Assembly: GCA_033002965.1 (NCBI GenBank)
Contig: JAURVB010012315.1
Coordinates: forward strand, 82,251 to 146,250
Origin: Piper betle
Taxonomy: Eukaryota; Streptophyta; Magnoliopsida; Piperales; Piperaceae
Length of the DNA stretch: 64,000 nt
Direction of reading: 5' to 3'
Part shown: positions 57,471 to 64,000 of the stretch, in pieces
How the letters are laid out: the number at the start of each line of letters is the position of its first letter
How positions within the stretch are numbered: the first letter of the stretch is position 1
Translations under genes and position numbers: made by a program
The notes under the pieces: model-generated
Told to the model about the DNA's origin: nothing
What the model saw: the letters and a program-made list of their open reading frames with translations, nothing else
Databases searched by the model: none

Positions 57471-59856
57471 GCTTACAAAGGGCTTTAGAGAAATTAATAA
57501 GTAACTTGCGGGAAAATATTTTCTTTGGGCTGATTATATTAGAATGTCTATTTTTCATCACTCTTTTTCCACTAGTATTATCTCTTCCTTGTTCGGAGCC
57601 TCTCCAACTTCTCTCGCGTAGAAGTACACCTCTCCTTTTTCCTCTTGCATCCATCTATAGTGTTTGTATTTTTTATAGTTTTGGGTTTGATTAATGAGTG
57701 ATTAAATACTAATTAATTCATAATGAATTTAAATTGAGTTGAATTAAATCAAGTGATGATATTAGTAATAGTTGATCATATATTTATTATCGTATCTTTA
57801 TGGAAGAAAGTATGCATTATATTATATATAGATAACTAAGCTATTTTTGTTATTATTATTATTAGTGTTGTTGATTTATATATATGGTTGTCTTCTAAAT
57901 TTATGTCCATGTGGGATAATTATTAGTAAATAATTATTCATATAATATTAAATAAGTATATTGTGTTTTCATTTTGGATATTTATATTAATTATGTTAGA
58001 TAATTTTAATAAATATTAGAGGTAATTATGATCTATATGTGTTTGTTAATGGTTATAGTTAATCAATTAATTAATGACATTACAATCTATTAATTAACTA
58101 GTTATAATTAATTAAAGTAATAAGGATGACGTCTTTATATCTTAATAAGTTTATATGCATATGTGATCATGGGTTATTAATTATTAATCGAATCACAAGT
58201 ACAATTAATCACTGTTGGATTAGTTAAAATGTTATAAATTCATGTGAATGAGCATATTATAACTATTCCATAAATATTTGATCACATAAAATGAGATTAA
58301 TATTAAATTAAAGTTCAGTGTTTAGAATCATTTAGATTTATAATGCCACTACTAAAATATAAAAAAATTAAGAACCTTATGTGGTTGTATTGATAAATTA
58401 AAGTATAGATTATTAGAATATAATAGTATAATAATCGCAAGCGTTGAATCATAATAGCATGCTTAGAATAAATAATGTTCGAACCTTTATCGAGTTAAGT
58501 AATTTAAATTAATCTTATGAGTGATATTATAGGCTATATCAAATAATTGGATACTCCACGATCTAACTAATCTTAGGATACTTAATTAGAGTTAGTGAAA
58601 AGTTAATAAATTGTTATTAATATATATCCAACTATTATTAGCGGAATAAGTAACTGTTATTTTTTCATAGGAATTAAAGTGTGATATTAATTAAAATTCT
58701 AAATGATAATCTAAATTTCTATGACGATAATCTTAATATGATTTCTTTGGTTAAATAATTATTTATCTCAGTAGACTTGTTGTAAATATTATAAATTTAA
58801 AGTTTAATATTTTGTGTGTTGCATGCTTATTTTATCAAGTTTTAATCATCAAATAATAAAGCCATTTCATTGCATGTGCATGCTTATTTTGTCGAGTTTT
58901 AATCATCATATAATAAAGACATTTCATTGCATGCATTTTTGCTCGTATAAAATTATACCTATGTATAATTTTATTGTTTCATTAAGATTAGGATCATGTG
59001 TCGTAGTTGCGGGTGTCTCATCAAAATTCCAGGTCTGTATAATTACTCGAAATGTTATATATTCTTATTTGGCAGCCCTGGTCGGCTTGAGCCCATATTC
59101 AACCACCATGCACTGAGCACAACCAAGGTCAATGAATTGACTCGGTCCAACGTGGGGCCGCACCCTTAAAATTCTTCAAAGATTAAATACTTGCCTCGAT
59201 GCCAAAAGGGGTGACAGGGCACAATAGTGCAAGACGACTCATTATGCACCTGTTATACCAAAAAGGGTGAGTCAATGACAAATATCGGTAACTACAGGCC
59301 GTGGGCCACGTAACGTATGTGCGCATATATGGGATTGTAGCTGGATGGGGCGGCCACCCCTCCCGACATAATAAGAACTCGGCATATGCTAATAATTAAT
59401 AAAAGACACAATTAATGATGTTGTGGAATATATTAATGTGTTTCTTGTAACTGTATAACTTAGTATTTTTATCATTAACACGGAATTTCCTTTAAAAGTG
59501 TGAGCATGGAAGGATTGATAGAGTCGAGACAGCTAGAGGACTCTTTTATTAAACTATTATGTTTTCTTATATGTTGTTATACTTCAAAGTTATTTGTATG
59601 ACAGTGGGATTTTGGTTCGTTTCATGAGTCTTAGATTATTCCGAGCATTTGTTCTATTATATTTTATTTCATTGCTTGACTTAGAATTTAAACTTCAACT
59701 AATTCAATGAGTATGAATTTAATTTGTATGGTTTTAAAAAAATTTACATCATGGATTTATACATGATGGTGATAAATTAATAGAAAATTAATTTACGATG
59801 CATTTAGTTTTATAATGCAACACTTGGCCTGTGGCTTGGAACGGGCGGGTTGTTAC
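57471..59856 (-). mobile_element. Possible LTR or insertion cutting the UGT copy
   Basis: AT-rich non-coding sequence between the UGT stub and the duplicated segment. On the minus strand it begins TGTAACAACCCGCCCG at 59856, an LTR-like start. A tandem repeat of about 63 bp x 2 lies at 58818-58936 (GCATGCTTATTTT..TTTCATTGCATG). The other end should be near 57470 but I found no matching target duplication there. Confidence 0.4.
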
Positions 59857-59857
59857 A

Positions 59858-61135
59858 CTAACAGAGACTCTTTGGACGAAAATAGAAGCAAGAAAGCTAA
59901 ATGTACCTCGAAACCCCTAAACTCAATTGGATGAAGATACGAGAGTCAAATCAAACTGGGCCCACTGAGGCAATCTAGTATTTCAAAATCCCTAAGAGGC
60001 ATATAAATGAGATGCATAAAAAAGCTTAAATGGATATTAAAAGCTGCAACGACCTAGATCTAGTTTTAAAACTCTAAGCTAACACAATGAACAACATATT
60101 TGCATCAAGATAACTCATGCTCTGCTATAGTATAATTGGAGCTATCATTTGTATATCAGGTATACCAAGCCTCTATAACATGCTTATATAACCATTTCAG
60201 CCCTATACTCATGGTCAGAATGCTGAACTAACTCGAACTGATTTAAACCGTCTCGAGACTGGCCCAAACCGGGCTAGGCAATAGTTCTTATCCGATTCTT
60301 ATGTGAACAAGATTCATAGTGTTACATATAGTAATTGAATTAAAGTGGTAAGATGTAATAAGATGCCACAACCCGTCACAATTACATAAGTTTCCTTAGT
60401 TATCACCCCTAATTAAATTATAAATTGGTGAAATAATAACAATGTTTTATAAAGTAGCTAAATGCAGTTGGAAATCCTACACAAAGTAATTGATTGAAAA
60501 AATCCTCTCATTGAATTTATTGATAGTTAGATTAGTTTAGTTTTAGTTTTTAAGAGATAATCAAAACCTTTGCCTCGACCGGGAGCCGAGTTAAATTAGG
60601 AATATTCAAATTTAATTGTTGTGTTTGTTTTAATAGTAATTAGTCTAGTTTAGTTAAATATTAATTAAAATGAAGTAGAGTAAAGTAAAAAATATTATAT
60701 AACTCATTGTGCGAATGATCTTATAAATGTTAGTATATTCCTTGTTTAATACGTGCACTTACATTATGTAAAATATACAATAATCATCCATGTTGAGGCA
60801 AGATGAAGAAACCATTTCTCTGCCCAAATTGGTGAGTTCGAAGGTATGTGTATGGCTATTCCATGTGTCATTTTTCATGATTCGCAGCCTGCAATGTTAG
60901 TAATGGACTGTGGTTGTCCTTTGGTGCCAGCTATGAGGATGTTGAGATTGATAGGCAAATAATACCTCTTGTTGATCGAATTAAACTAATTTGTAAAGAA
61001 CACAACTGATTATGTATTGGACTCTACGATCATGCAATACTATTGCTCGTATAATCATGAAATAATATGGCTCTTGTGATCAACGGACTGGTCTAATTAA
61101 TACAAACAGATAGACCTAGTTCTTTTTTAAAAATT
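59858..61135. repeat. Second copy of the 21640-22800 segment
   Basis: Same orientation and order as 21640-22800, from CAGAGACTCTTTGGAC to the TACAA..AATTATTAA stretch, with moderate divergence. Both copies lie near UGT83A-like sequence, consistent with a local duplication of a UGT block. Confidence 0.85.
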
Positions 61136-61166
61136 ATTAACTTTGGGGATTCTTTGGCTCGTCAAC

Positions 61167-64000
61167 TGTAACACCCCAATCCGGTTTACTCTCAACCCGG
61201 ATCAGAACTGTTACAAAGGTTCGAACGACTTGTAAACCAATTAAGTTGGCTGACCCAAAACCTAAACAGCTACGACATAACCCTCTCGACGTCTCAAGAT
61301 GGAGCACACCACTAATGCGCAAACAATATATGAATGAGATGTAAAACCCTAACAGGATACTACGTGAATGTCATGATGATAGCCACACACAAAAATAAAT
61401 AAAATAGCAACAAAATTCATAAAAATCCTGGAATAAAAAGGACAGAGTCTCCCTAAAAGTGCAATAAGGGGACGACATGTTAAAATACAGCACAATATAG
61501 TTTATATATAAAACAATAATTTATATCGCAATAGAATTCAAATCATCCACACATATTGTAATTGACATCTCGCCCACCTGCAATTCATGCTCATCATGTT
61601 TTTGTTCATTTTCAAATCAAAATAGCTGATCATTCTTGGACATTAGAACATTCCCAAGCATTTCTAAAACAAGGCATACAAGCCTTACAAACATATGCAT
61701 ATATACACAAACATGTAAATCTAATACAACAACCAATCACATCACATCTTACACAAAAGTCGGCGCGGCGCTAGGTATGTGTGTGCAATGCAAACGCTAA
61801 TCCTTCGTCAAGGCCGGCATACACCATTCATCGTCCTCACCTACATATAGTAGAAAAACGTCAGCAACGGGTGTCACTGGTCCAGAAATAACTAGTATCA
61901 AACTGGAACATGAGAGTAAACTCTCATGGAAAGCAAACAATCATATATCTTCCTCAAGAACTCTCATAAGGGGAACTACAAAGGAGCCGTTGAGCAGCTG
62001 ACTCAACAGCATCCTGATCTGTCTAGTACTGTGCCACTCACAACACTTCTTTTTCAGTACTTCATGTAAAACTTTATCCTAAGCCCTCTCCGAACCTCCA
62101 TATTACTCCTGGCCTTGAGCACGAAGGCCGGGCACTCTCAAGTAGTCGCCTTTAGTACCCTTTGAACCACAAGTCCGGACATGCGCTGTACTAAACAGTA
62201 CCCGTAAACCTCCACGCTCTCCGGGTGTGAGGAACTCAAACACGGAGTTGTCAGGATCCCTCGGGAATGGAACAATCCGCTGGCACTAATCCAGAGCCCG
62301 CTTTGACTGGCACGGTATCCACTCATGGCACGTGCAAGTCGATTTATCTTCTCTTGTCTCACTGAAAACTCAATAAAACTATTTATAGGGTTGGGTCGGG
62401 ATTTATTATAATAGGCCCGAAGGCAACTTGAGGTGGATCTTATTTTCGAAAACAAGCTCGAGGGATCTCATCCTCGAGGGTTATTAATTCCGAAAACAAC
62501 CAACCAGATGGAATGTATTAGGTGGGGTCCGATAAATCATCCACCTGACACGTCCTACGATCAATAAATCAAATCATCGATAGAGTAGAGCGATAAAGCT
62601 TGAGAAGTGTGTCCTAACGGACCTGTCAGAAGCTCCAAGCGCAGTCTCGTGCCTAGATGGCGAGCTCCTGCAACGAGCCTACATGAACATAACTATTTAC
62701 TAACGCCAATACATATATGATGCACGCCTATATAACTAATATATCCACATTCATACATGAATCTAATCAAACATGACAATCATGACAACAATCACACTAA
62801 ATCTCTAATTGTCAAGCAAGTTAATAATTTTATGATTTCCTACGTTACTTATTACCTAACACTTTTAATTCCAATTTCAAAGCATACCTATTCTAATTTG
62901 GTGACAATGGTTTAATCAATTTAATCCGTTTAACTTAATACTAGTGTGCAAAACCTAAATCATGCAAACTCATGAATTAACTAGTTAACAAGCATTTAAT
63001 TAACTATTCAATTGTTTACTAACAATTCTATTAGCCAGCATTTACAACACGCAACACAATCTACGCTAATCATCACATATTTGTCATAATTCACAATTAA
63101 TTAAACGAAAATCATGAAATTAATAAAATTAATTTCAATTCGCTACCATGACCACAACATGTATGTAATAATTTTAAGAAAAGGAAGAACCACTTCGCGA
63201 TCGGCATTGAAATCGGTGCCGACGAACAAAGGTGGTGAAGGCGTGCCGGCGGTTTTCCGGCGGCTGTGCTGGCGATTTTCGGTAGTTCCGGTGGTTTTCT
63301 GGCGACTGCTCCAGCGGGGCAATCGGAGGTAGGGGTCAGCACCGTCTCGGGAGCTTGACCCAATGGTGGTGACGACAAGGGCGGCCGTGGCGGCGATGGC
63401 CACCGGTGACGAGGTCGATTTCGGTCGGGGCGGTCGATCGCTCCGATCAGACCCACGGCCGGACTCAACGGCGGCGCTGGGTAAGGGGAAAGGTAGGGAA
63501 GTCGAGGGAAAGGGCTTCGACGTCACAGCGGCGGCGGTCCGGCACAGACGGTGGCAAAATCGCGTCGGGAGAGGCCGTGAAACCGTGGCGATTTCTGGCA
63601 TCGCGACGGCTAGACGGCGGCTAGGCGTGATCGGGGCGGCAAGGGACGGCACCGCCGGGCTGGGCGGCGTCGATCGGCGGCGAGGTGGCTTCGGCGGCGG
63701 TGGCAAAAGTCTCCAAGGGCGGCGGCAGTGAAGACGTCGGGTTTGGGGGAGGAAGATGAGAAGTATGGGGCGGTGGCAAAGCTGTAAATAAGACTTGACT
63801 CGACACCGGCTTGAGTCAAGAATAATAACTAACTCGGAATGAATTCCTAAAAATCCAGAAAAATTAGAAAATCCTATGAAATCATACAAAATAACACAAC
63901 ATCCAAATGACATGCTGGATAACTAATAACCCACCCGAAGACTATCTAACGCATCCTAATGTGTTATTTGGCCTAAACTAATTCTACGGTCACAACATGA
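61167..64000 (+). mobile_element. LTR, TGTAACACCCC family, running off the window
   Basis: It starts TGTAACACCCCAATCCGG and follows 10849-13823 in the same orientation through all blocks (GAAAAACGTCAG, TTTAGTACCCTTTGAACC, CTCGAGG..GAGATCCC reversed, the GC-rich part at 63180-63780). By comparison about 250 bp remain beyond the window. The left flank is TCAAC (61162-61166). Long open frames at 63143-63913 sit in the GC-rich part on both strands and are not called genes. Confidence 0.88.

Noticed and set aside
57076..57654. 192-codon open frame as an intact short UGT
   Set aside because: Only the part up to about 57470 is UGT. The first 60 or so residues come from unrelated repeat sequence, and the acceptor half with the catalytic His is missing.

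Overview
This is a repeat-dominated stretch of a flowering-plant nuclear genome. The evidence is spliced plant genes (a family-1 UDP-glycosyltransferase with a GT-AG intron, and exons of plant-type VIP4/LEO1, triose-phosphate translocator, DExH helicase, MATE, glutamate decarboxylase and choline kinase), Ty1-copia and Ty3-gypsy (Athila-like) retrotransposon fragments, large solo LTRs with 5-bp target duplications, and FAR1/MULE transposases. I cannot name the species. All calls come from reading the sequence and family knowledge; no search was run.

Layout. 1-2574 is the left arm of a near-identical inverted repeat whose right arm is 19281-21857. The 16.7-kb spacer holds a degraded LTR (3640-5422), a broken VIP4/LEO1 gene (5671-7187), a copia 3' end on the minus strand whose LTR was split by a 1.3-kb solo LTR (7855-9177), an Athila-like element with gag and protease but no polymerase, itself split by a 2975-bp solo LTR (10849-13823), and a two-exon scrap of a triose-phosphate translocator (18148-18468). 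23052-24540 is the only clearly intact host gene, a UGT83A-like glycosyltransferase on the minus strand. 25.7-29.6 kb is a repeat split by a 1.43-kb element with long terminal inverted repeats. 29.6-39.9 kb carries the eroded exons of an ASCC3/DExH14-type helicase, with two solo LTRs (31425-33723 and 35003-37962) in its introns. 41.0-49.4 kb is a TRIM-like LTR, an inverted copy of the 25.7-kb repeat, a truncated large LTR and a decayed FAR1-type transposase. 49480-55986 is a Mutator-like element with an apparently intact 785-codon transposase. 57-61 kb holds a truncated second UGT and a second copy of the sequence left of the first UGT. 61167-64000 is a further large LTR running off the window.

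Most interesting region. The Mutator-like element at 49.5-56.0 kb has both an uninterrupted transposase and, on the opposite strand, fragments of at least three unrelated host genes (MATE transporter, glutamate decarboxylase, choline kinase). The last two are fused at a 7-bp microhomology. It therefore looks like an autonomous Pack-MULE. It also contains a 73-nt perfect tRNA-like cloverleaf with an abnormal anticodon loop.

The genes in the window do not form a pathway. The common theme is repeated insertion into, duplication of and capture of host gene pieces.
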